Origin: an uncultured Bacilli bacterium
GTDB lineage: Bacteria > Bacillota_I > Bacilli_A > RF39 > UBA660
NCBI GenBank assembly: GCA_934098435.1
Contig: CAKOOV010000003.1
Span: forward strand, 1 to 64,000
Reading direction: 5' to 3'
DNA length: 64,000 bases
The translations under genes were made by a program, and so were the position numbers. This document shows positions 17,435 to 26,452 of this stretch, piece after piece (within the stretch, counting starts at the first letter, position 1; the number at the start of each line of letters is the position of its first letter). The notes below the pieces were generated by a model. That model saw nothing but the letters and a program-made list of their open reading frames with translations, did not search any database and was not told the DNA's origin.

Positions 17435-17462
17435 AAAGACTTCACTTCTGAAGTCTTTTCTC
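17435..17462 (+). terminator. Terminator after tRNA-Glu
   Basis: Arms AAAGACTTCA (17435-17444) and TGAAGTCTTT (17449-17458) with a 4-base loop, then TTC. Confidence 0.85.
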
Positions 17463-17516
17463 TTGCATTTTTAACAATATAATAATATAATAAATATACC
17501 AAGAAAGAGAGTATAT

Positions 17517-18434
17517 ATGAATAAAGAGATAAAAACAGTTAAAATAGCCAAAGCAATCATCCCAACCAGTCCACAAAAAATAGAAGTATTTGATAATATA
17601 AACCCCATCCATCGTCCTTTTGTATCTTCCTTTTATAATGTCCTAAAAAAGAATCTAACAGAAAACGAATTAACCAACTTTTATAATAACATATCAACTC
17701 TAACAATAAAATATAAAAATAACGTATTAACCAAACTTAAAATAAACAAAGATGCAGGACATTATTTACCAGACAAAAACATTATAGAAATATTTCCACC
17801 TAACGATTTAAATCCATATAATACCTTTAATCATGAATTATTACATATGGCCAGTAGTAGTCACAATAATAAAGAATATCATATAGGCTTCTATCAAATA
17901 ACCAATAAAGCCAATATTAGTTATGCATTAAATGAAGGATATACAGAAGCATTAAATAATCACTTTTTCGGAGCCAGTATAGCCATATCAGGATATAAGT
18001 ATGAAGCAATATTATCCATTATTATAGAAAAAATAATAGGAAAGAAAGAAATGCAAAACCTATATTTTACCGCAGATCTATATCATTTAGTAACAAAACT
18101 AAAAGAATATACAACCTATACCGCCATTGGCAGATTTTTATATAATATGGATTTAGTATTACAAAGTAAACAAAATAATACCAATAAAGAAAAAATAATT
18201 TCTCATCTTCTAGAAATAAACTTATTCCTATATGAAGTGTTTACCAATTGGCTAATAGATTCATACCAAAAAAAAACATATACCATAAACGAAATAAATG
18301 AAGGATATCATATATTTACCAAAGCAATTAATCTTATACCTGATATATTTTCCTATGTTAGTGATGAATTAAATTATGATATTAAAAACAATACTGAAGT
18401 ATATAAACAAAAAATAAAAAAACTAACCAAGTAG
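17517..18434 (+). CDS. Putative zinc metalloprotease (HELLHM motif)
   Basis: 305 aa, soluble, no signal peptide. A zinc-binding HExxH motif is seen as HELLHM (about residues 107-112, in NTFNHELLHMASSS), followed 35 residues later by ALNEGYTEALNNH, where the Glu could be the third ligand (gluzincin-like arrangement). The substrate is unknown and no family name can be given from sequence reading alone. The gene converges with ylbJ on the other strand and overlaps its 3' end by 12 bases. SD AGAAAGAG. Confidence 0.75.
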   Translation: MNKEIKTVKIAKAIIPTSPQKIEVFDNINPIHRPFVSSFYNVLKKNLTENELTNFYNNISTLTIKYKNNVLTKLKINKDAGHYLPDKNIIEIFPPNDLNPYNTFNHELLHMASSSHNNKEYHIGFYQITNKANISYALNEGYTEALNNHFFGASIAISGYKYEAILSIIIEKIIGKKEMQNLYFTADLYHLVTKLKEYTTYTAIGRFLYNMDLVLQSKQNNTNKEKIISHLLEINLFLYEVFTNWLIDSYQKKTYTINEINEGYHIFTKAINLIPDIFSYVSDELNYDIKNNTEVYKQKIKKLTK

Positions 18435-19352
18435 CTTAAAAAACATAGCCGAAAATATCATAGATAAAAAAACCTGATATATTCTTCCAATAAAATAATT
18501 ACGATACCTAATATTATCATCTAAAATACTAACAATCTGCATATGAATAGATAATCCTCCAAAAGAAATAATCATCGAAGAAATTATAACTTTATAAATA
18601 TCACTAATATCAAGTAACGATAAAGAAGCTAATCCCATAGTCATTTCTAAAACTGCCTTAACAAGTACTGATAAATAATCATCCAAAACCAAAATATGAC
18701 ATACCAAAGTACTAACAATTAAAAAAGAAGTAACAATCCCTGATATCATAAAAAGTGTATTTACACTTTTTTTAATACTAAGAGAAAATAAAGCACCAAA
18801 GCTTTGACAATTAGTATCTTTCGATATATAATTATCACTAGTAGGAATATTCTTATTTCTAAAAATAATACCAATAATTATATTAGATAATATATGTGAA
18901 ACAAGAACAATAATACCATACATATTATTCTTTAAATAAAAGACACCTATTGTTTCTAATACAAATAAAGGATTAGCAAAATGACATATTAATAGAAGAT
19001 GTTCAGCTTCCAATTTAGAAATAAGTTTCATATCATAAGAAGTTCTAATTGCTACGGCATTATTCGGAAATCCCGCTATTAAAGAAATAAATAGAACCAG
19101 TACAGCTTCCTTACTAATATTAAATATTTTACTAAAAAAAGAAGTAATAAATTTAGGGACATAAATAATAAAATTATAACTAATTAATATATTAGAAGTA
19201 ACAAACATAGGAAACATTGATGGTACAAGAGTATTAAACCAAATATAAAAAGAAGAAATAATAGTATTCGACACAAGCGACTTATTAAAAAAAATAAGCA
19301 ATAAAATAATAAAAGTAACAATCACTATAATTTGGTTAGAATATTTTTTCAT
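18423..19352 (-). CDS. ylbJ: Sporulation integral membrane protein YlbJ-like
   Basis: About 309 aa, taking the ATG at 19352 (an upstream TTG is in frame). There are 7-8 hydrophobic segments with the pattern of the nucleoside-recognition/YlbJ family: a hydrophobic helix, WFNTLVPSMFPMFV, LIAGFPNNAVAI, then later membrane pairs with GIVTSFLIV and SFGGLSIHMQ. In Bacillus YlbJ is a SigE-controlled protein needed for the spore cortex. It is divergently arranged with ylbL at 19400, a neighbour it also has in Bacillus (ylbJ-K-L), which strengthens the call. Shorter than the 408 aa Bacillus form. Confidence 0.78.
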   Translation of the reverse strand: MKKYSNQIIVIVTFIILLLIFFNKSLVSNTIISSFYIWFNTLVPSMFPMFVTSNILISYNFIIYVPKFITSFFSKIFNISKEAVLVLFISLIAGFPNNAVAIRTSYDMKLISKLEAEHLLLICHFANPLFVLETIGVFYLKNNMYGIIVLVSHILSNIIIGIIFRNKNIPTSDNYISKDTNCQSFGALFSLSIKKSVNTLFMISGIVTSFLIVSTLVCHILVLDDYLSVLVKAVLEMTMGLASLSLLDISDIYKVIISSMIISFGGLSIHMQIVSILDDNIRYRNYFIGRIYQVFLSMIFSAMFFKLLG

Positions 19353-19399
19353 AATCAATTATATGATATAACATAGAAAAAAATAATAAAGGTGATATA

Positions 19400-20383
19400 A
19401 TGAAAATAAAAAAATTTATCAAAGAAAACTACAAATTTATAATAACACTATTAATTCTAATAGCATGCTTATATATAAAATTACCATATTATGCCATGGC
19501 TCCTGGAGGAACAATAAATATAACAGATAGAGTAGTAATGAATAATTATAACAAAAGTAAAGAAGGCAGTTTAAATATGCTATATGTAAGCGAATACGAA
19601 TTAACACCAGGAACGTACATAATAGCAAAACTAAAACATTGGGATATAGAAAAAGAATCCACAAGAAAAGTATCAAACGAAACAGTAGAAGAAGTAAAAG
19701 AAAGAAACAAAATAATGCGTGATAATTCCCTAGATATAGCCACTATGGTAGCATATACAAGTGCTGATAAGAAAATAGATATAACGAAAAAGACAAATAT
19801 TGTAATAGCCACTACTAAAGAAAACGGACTTAAAGTTGGTGACATAATACTAAAAGCAGACAATATAGAATGTGAAGATATCAAAGAAATAAAACAAATA
19901 ATATCTTCTAAAAATATAGATGACACTGTAGAATTCACCATTTTAAGAAATAACAAAGAAATAAAAGTAACAAGCAAAATATCTAACGAAAACAATACTA
20001 AAGCAGTAGGAGTAATAATAATAACAGAATATGAATATGACCTTGATCCCAAAGTAGACATAAAATTCAAAAGTACCGAAGCTGGTGCTTCAGGCGGTCT
20101 AATGCTAACATTAACAGTATATAATGCTATAAGTGACGAAGACATCATAAAAGGAAGAAATATCGCAGGTACAGGTACCATTTCTGCTGATGGTTCAGTA
20201 GGAGAAATAGATGGCATAAAATATAAAATAATGGGTGCTGCTAGAGACAAAATGGACATTGTCTTTGTACCATCTGCTAATTACGAAGAAGCAATAAAAA
20301 CAAAAGAAAAATACAACTATAAATTAAATATAATAAAAGTCAATAATTTTAATGAAGCAGTAGACTATTTAAGAAATAATTAA
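19400..20383 (+). CDS. ylbL: PDZ and Lon-like serine protease YlbL
   Basis: 327 aa. An N-terminal membrane anchor (about 13-32) precedes a PDZ domain (about 115-195, GLKVGDIILKADN) and a C-terminal Lon-type protease domain with the catalytic Ser231 in AGASGGL and Lys276 in the KIMGAA helix. It is a membrane-anchored protease facing outside. SD AAAGGTG. Divergent from ylbJ with a short shared promoter region (19353-19399). Confidence 0.9.
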   Translation: MKIKKFIKENYKFIITLLILIACLYIKLPYYAMAPGGTINITDRVVMNNYNKSKEGSLNMLYVSEYELTPGTYIIAKLKHWDIEKESTRKVSNETVEEVKERNKIMRDNSLDIATMVAYTSADKKIDITKKTNIVIATTKENGLKVGDIILKADNIECEDIKEIKQIISSKNIDDTVEFTILRNNKEIKVTSKISNENNTKAVGVIIITEYEYDLDPKVDIKFKSTEAGASGGLMLTLTVYNAISDEDIIKGRNIAGTGTISADGSVGEIDGIKYKIMGAARDKMDIVFVPSANYEEAIKTKEKYNYKLNIIKVNNFNEAVDYLRNN

Positions 20384-20478
20384 ATATAGTACATACATAT
20401 TTGTACTATATTTTTATATTATATCTTCCAAAATCATTAAAAATATATTATAATTAACTTATGAATAGGAGGATATAT

Positions 20479-21732
20479 ATGAGTAGAAAAAAAAGAAGTT
20501 CCAATGTAGGTAAAATAGTAGCACTACTTTTTATAGTAATATCATTAGCATTACTAGTAGTATATAAAGTAATACCAAAAAATAATAAACATCAAGAAGA
20601 ATTAATGCCAAAATTAAACGATATCACCGAAGTAAATACACTAGTATCAAAATATTCACTAGAAGCTAATATAACATATGACTATAGTGATGAAATTCCA
20701 AAAGATAAAGTAATATCACAAAGCATAAAAGAAAATACAAAAATAGATAAAGGTATGAAATTAGATGTAGTAATATCGTTAGGAAAATTAGATAAAGAAA
20801 AATTAGCTAGTGACAATATCAATGAGTTAGGCAAAGTACCAATAATGATGTATCATGGTATTAGAGAAAAAACCGCAAATAGTACAGGAACAGTAGGAGG
20901 TAACGTTGATAAAGATGGTTACAATAGAACTCCTGAAGCATTCAGAAAAGATTTAGAATACTATTACGAGAATGGATATGAAATGATCCGTTTAGAAGAC
21001 TACATCAATGGCAAAGTAACTGCTTCATATGGAAAAAGCCCAATCATCATTACCTTTGATGATGGTAACGAAGACAATATAAAAGTTACCGGTTTAGATG
21101 ATAATGGCAATATAATAATAGATAAAGATAGTGCAGTCGGTATACTTGAAGAATTCAAGAAAAACCACAAAGACGTTTCAGTAACCGCTACCTTCTTTGT
21201 TAATGGAGGTATATTCAATCAGAGCGAATATAACGAAAAAATATTAAAATGGATGGTAGAAAACGGCTATGACATTGGTAACCATACACAAACTCACTTA
21301 GATATCAAAAAATCAACTCCTGAAAGAGTACAAAAAGAAATAGCCTATGTATATGACGAATTAGAAAAAACAATTCCTAATAAATATGTAAAAATAATAG
21401 CACTTCCATTTGGTAGTCCATATAGCAAAGATAACGCCAATTTTAAATACGTATTATCAACAAATTACAACGATAAAAATTATATTACAGAAGCCGCTTT
21501 AAGAGTAGGATGGGAACCAGAAGTATCATGCTTTGATAAAAACTTCGATAAAACCTTTCTAAAAAGATGTCGTGCCTATGACAATAATGGTAAAGAATTT
21601 GATATAGCCATGGTATTTAATATGTTAAAAAGTACCAAATATATATCTGATGGAAATCCAGATACAATTGTAATAAAAGAAACAGATAAAGATAAATTAG
21701 TTAATACAGATAAAAAAATAATCACTTACTAA
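20479..21732 (+). CDS. PASTA and polysaccharide deacetylase protein
   Basis: 417 aa. The ATG at 20479 follows AGGAGG at the right distance; an earlier ATG at 20461 precedes the SD. Basic start and one hydrophobic helix (about 13-33), then a single PASTA-like domain (MPKLNDITEVNTLVSKYS..., ending VVISLGK) and a NodB/polysaccharide deacetylase domain: MMYHGI, the metal-binding FDDGNEDN, then DIGNHTQTHLD (metal His pair) and LPFGSPYSKDN. It probably deacetylates peptidoglycan or another cell-wall glycan outside the membrane, with PASTA giving wall binding. It ends 10 bases before a pilin-like gene. Confidence 0.88.
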   Translation: MSRKKRSSNVGKIVALLFIVISLALLVVYKVIPKNNKHQEELMPKLNDITEVNTLVSKYSLEANITYDYSDEIPKDKVISQSIKENTKIDKGMKLDVVISLGKLDKEKLASDNINELGKVPIMMYHGIREKTANSTGTVGGNVDKDGYNRTPEAFRKDLEYYYENGYEMIRLEDYINGKVTASYGKSPIIITFDDGNEDNIKVTGLDDNGNIIIDKDSAVGILEEFKKNHKDVSVTATFFVNGGIFNQSEYNEKILKWMVENGYDIGNHTQTHLDIKKSTPERVQKEIAYVYDELEKTIPNKYVKIIALPFGSPYSKDNANFKYVLSTNYNDKNYITEAALRVGWEPEVSCFDKNFDKTFLKRCRAYDNNGKEFDIAMVFNMLKSTKYISDGNPDTIVIKETDKDKLVNTDKKIITY

Positions 21733-21742
21733 GGAGGTACTA

Positions 21743-21919
21743 ATGAAATTAAATAATAAAGGATTTGCTATAACTAGCGTTTTATATGGATTACTAATAC
21801 TATTCGTTGTACTTACAAGTACATATTTAGCAATATTATCCTCTAAAAAAAATAATATAGATAAAATAACTGAAGACTTAGAAGAAGACTATTTTACTTC
21901 TAATAGTTCCAATGGTTAA
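21743..21919 (+). CDS. Small pilin-like protein
   Basis: 58 aa behind AAGGAGG. It begins MKLNNKGFAITSVLYGLLILFVV: a short basic leader with KGF at the junction and then a hydrophobic helix, as in prepilins. The soluble part is short and acidic (KITEDLEEDY). It lies 10 bases after the deacetylase gene and 14 before the next pilin gene, so it is part of one operon. Confidence 0.7.
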   Translation: MKLNNKGFAITSVLYGLLILFVVLTSTYLAILSSKKNNIDKITEDLEEDYFTSNSSNG

Positions 21920-21933
21920 GAATAGGAGTATTT

Positions 21934-22314
21934 ATGAATAAAAAAGGATTTACTTTAATAGAGTTATTAATGGTAATAGCCCTAATCGCAATAATATCCA
22001 TGATTTTAATTCCCAATGTAATAAATATGATATCTACAAATAAACAAAAATCATGTGAAAACTTAAAAAAGAATATCATTAGTGCCACTAAACTCTATGT
22101 AAATGAAAATAAATATGATTTAGGTTTCACTTGTGGTAATACCGTAGAAATCCGTATATCTGATCTAATAAAGGCTGGAAAACTAGATGGTGATATAGAT
22201 GGTGCTATAAAAAATCCAATAAACAATGAAAATTTAACATCAAAATCAGTAACAGTAAAATTTAATTGTCAAACTAAACAATTTACATATGACTTTAATT
22301 ATAAATGCGAATAG
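21934..22314 (+). CDS. Type IV pilin-like protein (prepilin N-terminal motif)
   Basis: 126 aa. It begins MNKKGFTLIELLMVIALIAII, the classic prepilin peptidase recognition motif G-F-T-L-I-E with the conserved Glu at +5. The globular part has four Cys (CENL, FTCGN, FNCQ, YKCE), suggesting disulfides. It is exported and assembled as a pilus or pseudopilus subunit. No prepilin peptidase, ATPase or platform protein is in this window. Confidence 0.9.
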   Translation: MNKKGFTLIELLMVIALIAIISMILIPNVINMISTNKQKSCENLKKNIISATKLYVNENKYDLGFTCGNTVEIRISDLIKAGKLDGDIDGAIKNPINNENLTSKSVTVKFNCQTKQFTYDFNYKCE

Positions 22315-22383
22315 TACTTGCAATATTAAAAAAAATATAGTACAATTATCTTAGATATATTTAATAATACGTGAGGTGGAAAT

Positions 22384-22599
22384 ATGAAGTTAAATAGAAA
22401 AGGACAAACCCTTGTAGAGTATGTACTTATCATATCCTTAATTACTGTAATAGCAATAGGAGCAGTAAAGGCATTTGGAGGCTATCTTCAAGATGCCGTT
22501 ACTAAAATGGGCTGTAATATTTCTGGTAAAGAATATGTTGAAGGCAAAAAAATCGGAGAGGGATATTGCGCTGGAGACGAAAATAAAGTATTTGAATAG
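22384..22599 (+). CDS. Flp-type small pilin
   Basis: 71 aa. It begins MKLNRKGQTLVEYVLIISLITVIAI, where G-Q-T-L-V-E-Y is typical of Flp/TadE-like prepilins, and has a short C-terminal domain with Cys. The SD is GTGAGGTG. It belongs to the same cluster as the two preceding pilin genes and ends at a strong terminator. Confidence 0.85.
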   Translation: MKLNRKGQTLVEYVLIISLITVIAIGAVKAFGGYLQDAVTKMGCNISGKEYVEGKKIGEGYCAGDENKVFE

Positions 22600-22636
22600 A
22601 ATATAAATCGACAAAATATTTATATTCTTTTTTTTA
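22599..22636 (+). terminator. Terminator after the pilin cluster
   Basis: Arms GAATATAAAT (22599-22608) and ATTTATATTC (22618-22627), followed by nine T. Confidence 0.9.
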
Positions 22637-22646
22637 TAATCAATAT

Positions 22647-23387
22647 ATGAGAATATATATTGATTTATTTTTTTTATTTAATACAATTATGGATATAATA
22701 ATCATAACCTCTGTAAGTATATTATTAAAAAGAAATACTACCTATAAACGAATACTAATATCATCTTTATTAGGAGGAATATCATCTCTTATGTTATTTA
22801 CAAGTATAAATAGATTATTATTAGAACTAATAACCATAATACTAATGATAACAATAGCTTTTAAGTATAAAAACATAAGATACTTCTTAACCAATATGCT
22901 ATATACATACATACTAAGCATCTTATTAGGAGGACTAATATATCTATTTAATTCCAAGGTAACATTAAATATCTATTTAAACTACTTAGTAATAATAGTA
23001 CTATCTATTGAAGTAATGATCCTCTATATAAAAGAATCAAAAAAAATAAAAAATACTTATAATAATTATTATAAAGTAGACATATATTTTAAAGATAAAG
23101 AAAAAATATCATTAATAGGATTCCTAGATACCGGAAACAATTTATATGATCCATATAAAAAAAGACCAATAATTCTCGTAGACAAAAAATATCAAAAAGA
23201 AGATAAATTTATTTTAGTACCATATCATACAATTAATGGAGAAGGACTTTTAAAATGTATAAAGCCTGAAAAAGTATATATTGAAAAAATAGGGTATAAA
23301 AACAATTTACTAGTGGCTTTTTCTTCTAGTCCTAGTACAATAAATGGTGTTGAAGTAATATTACACAAAGAATTAATGAAAGGATGA
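22647..23387 (+). CDS. spoIIGA: Sigma-E processing peptidase SpoIIGA
   Basis: 246 aa. Five hydrophobic segments (about 5-125) precede a cytosolic aspartic-protease-like domain with the catalytic motif LDTGN (Asp161). In endospore formers this membrane protease cleaves the pro-sequence from sigma-E in the mother cell after a forespore signal. The gene is followed at 5 bases by the sigma-E gene, the same order as in Bacillus and Clostridium. It is shorter than the 309 aa Bacillus protein, but its motifs are intact. The TTG or ATG start is near the terminator at 22599, and the SD is weak. Confidence 0.9.
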   Translation: MRIYIDLFFLFNTIMDIIIITSVSILLKRNTTYKRILISSLLGGISSLMLFTSINRLLLELITIILMITIAFKYKNIRYFLTNMLYTYILSILLGGLIYLFNSKVTLNIYLNYLVIIVLSIEVMILYIKESKKIKNTYNNYYKVDIYFKDKEKISLIGFLDTGNNLYDPYKKRPIILVDKKYQKEDKFILVPYHTINGEGLLKCIKPEKVYIEKIGYKNNLLVAFSSSPSTINGVEVILHKELMKG

Positions 23388-23391
23388 TAAC

Positions 23392-24072
23392 ATGTTAAAA
23401 TTATTAAGAAAAATATTTAGTAAATTAAATTACTTATTCTATGTTGGAAGCACTGATATTTTACCAGAACCACTAGAAAAAGAAGAAGAAGAAAAATATA
23501 TAAATCTCTTTTTAAATGGAGATATGAAAGCAAGAGATAAACTCATAGAACATAACCTAAGATTAGTAGTTTTTTTAGCAAAAAAATATGAAAACACAAA
23601 AATAGATTTAGAAGATTTAGTATCAATAGGTACGATAGGTTTAATAAAAGGAGTAAACACCTATCAAAACGATAAAAACATAAAACTTGCAACTTATGCT
23701 TCTAGATGTATTGATAACGAAATACTAATGTATTTAAGAAAAACAAAACGAAAAAGAACAGAAGTATCATTTGAAGATTCATTATCCTTTGATTCCGAAG
23801 GAAATGAATTACATTTAGAAGATGTCTTAGGTACTGATAATGATATAGTTACCAAACCAATCGAAGAAGAATTAGACAAATATATGATGTATCAAGAAGT
23901 ATCAAAATTAGAAGACCGCGATAGAGAAATAATAGAATTAAGATATGGTCTAAATGGAAAAAAAGAAATGACTCAAAAAGAAGTAGCAAATATGTTAGGC
24001 ATTTCACAATCATATATATCTAGAATAGAAAAAAAAGTAATAAAAAAAATATCTAGTATTATTAAACTATAA
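23392..24072 (+). CDS. sigE: RNA polymerase sporulation sigma factor SigE
   Basis: 226 aa. A basic/hydrophobic pro-sequence (about 1-27, LLRKIFSKLNYLFYVG) is followed by sigma-70 region 2 (NLRLVVFLAKKYENT, DLVSIGTIGLIKGVNTY, LATYASRCIDNEILMYLR) and region 4 with an HTH (TQKEVANMLGISQSYISRIEKK). It directs mother-cell transcription early in sporulation once cleaved by SpoIIGA, whose gene is 5 bases upstream. The converging mgtC-like gene shares the terminator at its end. Confidence 0.94.
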   Translation: MLKLLRKIFSKLNYLFYVGSTDILPEPLEKEEEEKYINLFLNGDMKARDKLIEHNLRLVVFLAKKYENTKIDLEDLVSIGTIGLIKGVNTYQNDKNIKLATYASRCIDNEILMYLRKTKRKRTEVSFEDSLSFDSEGNELHLEDVLGTDNDIVTKPIEEELDKYMMYQEVSKLEDRDREIIELRYGLNGKKEMTQKEVANMLGISQSYISRIEKKVIKKISSIIKL

Positions 24073-24090
24073 ATACTAGATATTTTTATA
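24049..24090 (+). terminator. Terminator at the end of sigE
   Basis: Arms ATATCTAGTATT (24049-24060) and AATACTAGATAT (24072-24083), an 11-base loop and a T-run. The left arm lies inside the sigE coding end. Confidence 0.85.
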
Positions 24091-24796
24091 ACTCTTCTTC
24101 TTCGTATAAAAACTTTTCCTCTTCTTTATTAAGTGATATAGAAATGACATCACGTCTTTCAGATAACTTCTGCATAATTTCACTACTAAAACTATCATTA
24201 GCACAATTACTTAATATACAAAGCGATATTTTTACATTACCATTTTCTAAATCATTAGTTTCTAAATTTTTAATAGAAATTTTATATTTTCGCACTATCT
24301 CTCTAATAACTTTAAGTAAACTACTATCATTTTTTTCCTCACAAACAATAGTATAATGATATAAATTATAATTAACATTACCACTTAAAAAATTAATTCT
24401 ACTATTAACCCTTCTTAAGATAATATTAGTAAATAGTATAAGTAATGTTCCAATAGCAGCCTCAAAAATCAAGTTAGCTGAGCAAAGAATACCAATAGCA
24501 GCACTACACCATAGCGTAGCAGCAGTAGTAAGTCCCTTAACAGATTTATCATCTTTTATAATTACTCCAGCTCCTAAAAAACCAATTCCAGCTACTACTT
24601 GAGCGGCCACTCTCGTCATATCTGACTTTGGAAAAGCAAAAGAAAACCTAACAAATAGAAAAGAACCCAAACTTACTAAAATAATAGTTCTAAGGCCAAC
24701 ATTTCTTCTTCTATATTGTCTTTCAACACCAATGCATGCACTAAGCAAAAAACAAGCCATAATTTGAAATAAAAAACTAATATAATCTGTCCCCAT
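24086..24796 (-). CDS. MgtC/SapB-family membrane protein
   Basis: 236 aa from the ATG at 24796, which follows GGAGG on the minus strand. The N-terminal half has about four membrane helices with the family motifs CIGVERQYRRRNVGLRT, MTRVAAQVVAGIGFLGAGVII and KGLTTAATLWCSAAIG. The C-terminal half is a soluble ACT-like domain. MgtC relatives are linked to magnesium limitation and membrane ATPase control; the function here is inferred only from the family. It is convergent with sigE. Confidence 0.92.
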   Translation of the reverse strand: MGTDYISFLFQIMACFLLSACIGVERQYRRRNVGLRTIILVSLGSFLFVRFSFAFPKSDMTRVAAQVVAGIGFLGAGVIIKDDKSVKGLTTAATLWCSAAIGILCSANLIFEAAIGTLLILFTNIILRRVNSRINFLSGNVNYNLYHYTIVCEEKNDSSLLKVIREIVRKYKISIKNLETNDLENGNVKISLCILSNCANDSFSSEIMQKLSERRDVISISLNKEEEKFLYEEEEL

Positions 24797-24931
24797 ATTC
24801 ATCCTCCATAACAATTATAACAAAGATTAAAAATATTGTAAATAAATATAGAATAAATAATAATATTCTGTTATAATAAAAGAAAGGAAATAAATACATA
24901 TAATTAACATATAAATAGGTAGGTGGTAAAT

Positions 24932-25348
24932 ATGTTATATATATGGCTTTTAATAGTAGTACTATTAGGAATATTAGAAGTTATAACAACAAATCTAATA
25001 AGTATATGGTTTGTTATAAGTGGAATATTAACAATGATTATATCTCTTTTTACAGATAATCTATATATTCAAATAGGAGTATTTGTAATAGTGGGTGTTA
25101 TATTAATGCCTATTAGTAAGAGTATATATAAAAAAATTAATACTAAAAAAGTTTGCACTAATCTAGATCGAATTATTGGTATGAAAGGAGTAGTTACTTC
25201 TGATATCACCAAAAATGATATTGGAGAAGTAAAAGTAGATGGTAAGCTTTGGTCAGCTTATAGTAGTACCAATATATCTAAAGGAGAATACATAAAAGTA
25301 TTATCTATAGATAGTGTAAAACTAAAAGTAGAAAAATGGGAGGATTAA
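24932..25348 (+). CDS. NfeD-family membrane protein
   Basis: 138 aa. The ATG at 24932 is preferred over a GTG at 24923, which overlaps the SD AGGTGGT. Two or three hydrophobic helices (about 1-65) are followed by an OB-fold NfeD domain (GMKGVVTSDITKNDIGEVKVDGKLWSAYS). Typical bacterial NfeD partner of an SPFH protein, whose gene starts 2 bases later. The pair probably shapes membrane microdomains. Confidence 0.88.
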   Translation: MLYIWLLIVVLLGILEVITTNLISIWFVISGILTMIISLFTDNLYIQIGVFVIVGVILMPISKSIYKKINTKKVCTNLDRIIGMKGVVTSDITKNDIGEVKVDGKLWSAYSSTNISKGEYIKVLSIDSVKLKVEKWED

Positions 25349-25350
25349 AT

Positions 25351-26238
25351 ATGAATGCATTGATTATTATTTTAATTTTAGTGGTATTATTCATTATACC
25401 AAACATTATTATTGTACCACAAGCAAAGGAATACGTAATAGAAAGATTAGGAAGTTATCTAACTACATGGCAAAACGGCTTACATTTTAAAATACCATTT
25501 ATAGATAGAATATCTAACAAAGTTACATTAAAAGAAATAGTAAAAGATTTTGCTCCCCAACCAGTAATAACAAAAGATAATGTTACCATGCAAATAGATA
25601 CTGTAGTATATTTTCAAATTACCGATCCAAAACTATATACTTATGGAATAGAATCACCAATAAGTGCTATAGAAAATTTAACCGCTACAACACTTAGAAA
25701 TATCATTGGAGAATTAGAACTTGACCAAACCCTAACTTCAAGAGATATTATAAACTCTAAAATGAGAAGTATTTTAGATGAAGCTACCGATCCATGGGGC
25801 ATAAAAGTAAACAGAGTAGAAGTAAAAAATATTTTACCACCAAGGGATATTCAAGAAGCAATGGAAAAACAAATGCGAGCAGAAAGAGAAAGAAGGGAAA
25901 AAATACTTCAAGCTGAAGGCGAAAAGAAATCCAGTATCCTAATTGCTGAAGGTGAAAAAGAATCAGCCATATTAAAAGCAGAAGCACAAAAAGAAGCTCA
26001 AATAAAAATGGCTGAAGGAGAAGCAGAAGCATTATTAAAAATAAAGAAAGCCGAAGCAGATGGTATAAAACTATTAAGAGAAGCAAAAGCAGATACATCA
26101 GTTTTAACATTAAAGAGTTATGAAGCATTAGAAAAATTAGCAGAGGGACAATCAACAAAAATAATAGTACCATCAGATATGCAAAACATAGCTACTTTTG
26201 GTACAGTAATAAATGAAATGATTGATAAGAAAAAATAA
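25351..26238 (+). CDS. SPFH/band 7 (stomatin-like) protein
   Basis: 295 aa. The ATG at 25351 follows GGGAGG; an ATG at 25336 lies before it. An N-terminal hydrophobic helix (about 3-22) precedes a band-7 domain (QAKEYVIERLGSY, PFIDRI, NVTMQIDTVVYFQITDP, DRIN-like RDIINSKM, VEVKNILPP) and a long Glu/Ala/Lys coiled coil (about 180-255). These form large membrane-bound oligomers. Translationally linked to nfeD. Confidence 0.93.
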   Translation: MNALIIILILVVLFIIPNIIIVPQAKEYVIERLGSYLTTWQNGLHFKIPFIDRISNKVTLKEIVKDFAPQPVITKDNVTMQIDTVVYFQITDPKLYTYGIESPISAIENLTATTLRNIIGELELDQTLTSRDIINSKMRSILDEATDPWGIKVNRVEVKNILPPRDIQEAMEKQMRAERERREKILQAEGEKKSSILIAEGEKESAILKAEAQKEAQIKMAEGEAEALLKIKKAEADGIKLLREAKADTSVLTLKSYEALEKLAEGQSTKIIVPSDMQNIATFGTVINEMIDKKK

Positions 26239-26240
26239 AT

Positions 26241-26266
26241 GGATGTCAAAGGACATCCTTCTTTTA
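26241..26266 (+). terminator. Terminator after the SPFH gene
   Basis: GGATGTC-AAAG-GACATCC (26241-26258) followed by TTCTTTT. Confidence 0.85.
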
Positions 26267-26274
26267 TGTAATAC

Positions 26275-26303
26275 TTGACTTTTTTACAAAAAATTGCTAT
26301 TAT
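26275..26303 (+). promoter_or_regulatory. Promoter, first of two before the surface protein
   Basis: TTGACT (26275-26280), 17-base spacer, TATTAT (26298-26303). Transcription from it would cross about 90 bases with no gene before the second promoter. Confidence 0.6.
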
Positions 26304-26392
26304 ATTCAGCACAAGGCGAAGAAGACATAAAAATATATTTAAAAAGAATAAAATATAAATGAAAGAATATTATCGTAATAGGTATCAAAATA

Positions 26393-26421
26393 TTGACAAA
26401 ATAGCAAAAAAGTGATAATAT
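26393..26421 (+). promoter_or_regulatory. Promoter of the SpaA-type surface protein
   Basis: TTGACA (26393-26398), 17-base spacer, TAATAT (26416-26421), about 30 bases upstream of the ATG and its GGGAGG. Confidence 0.75.
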
Positions 26422-26452
26422 ATTAAGCAATTTCAAAGGGAGGTTTTATATT

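Noticed and set aside
19546..20259. Long open frame (237 codons) on the minus strand inside ylbL
   Set aside because: ylbL has clear PDZ and Lon motifs in the other frame; the antisense frame is a by-product of AT-rich codon use and shows no SD or motif.
26359..26415. 18-codon ORF before the surface protein
   Set aside because: Too short, weak SD, overlaps the second promoter.
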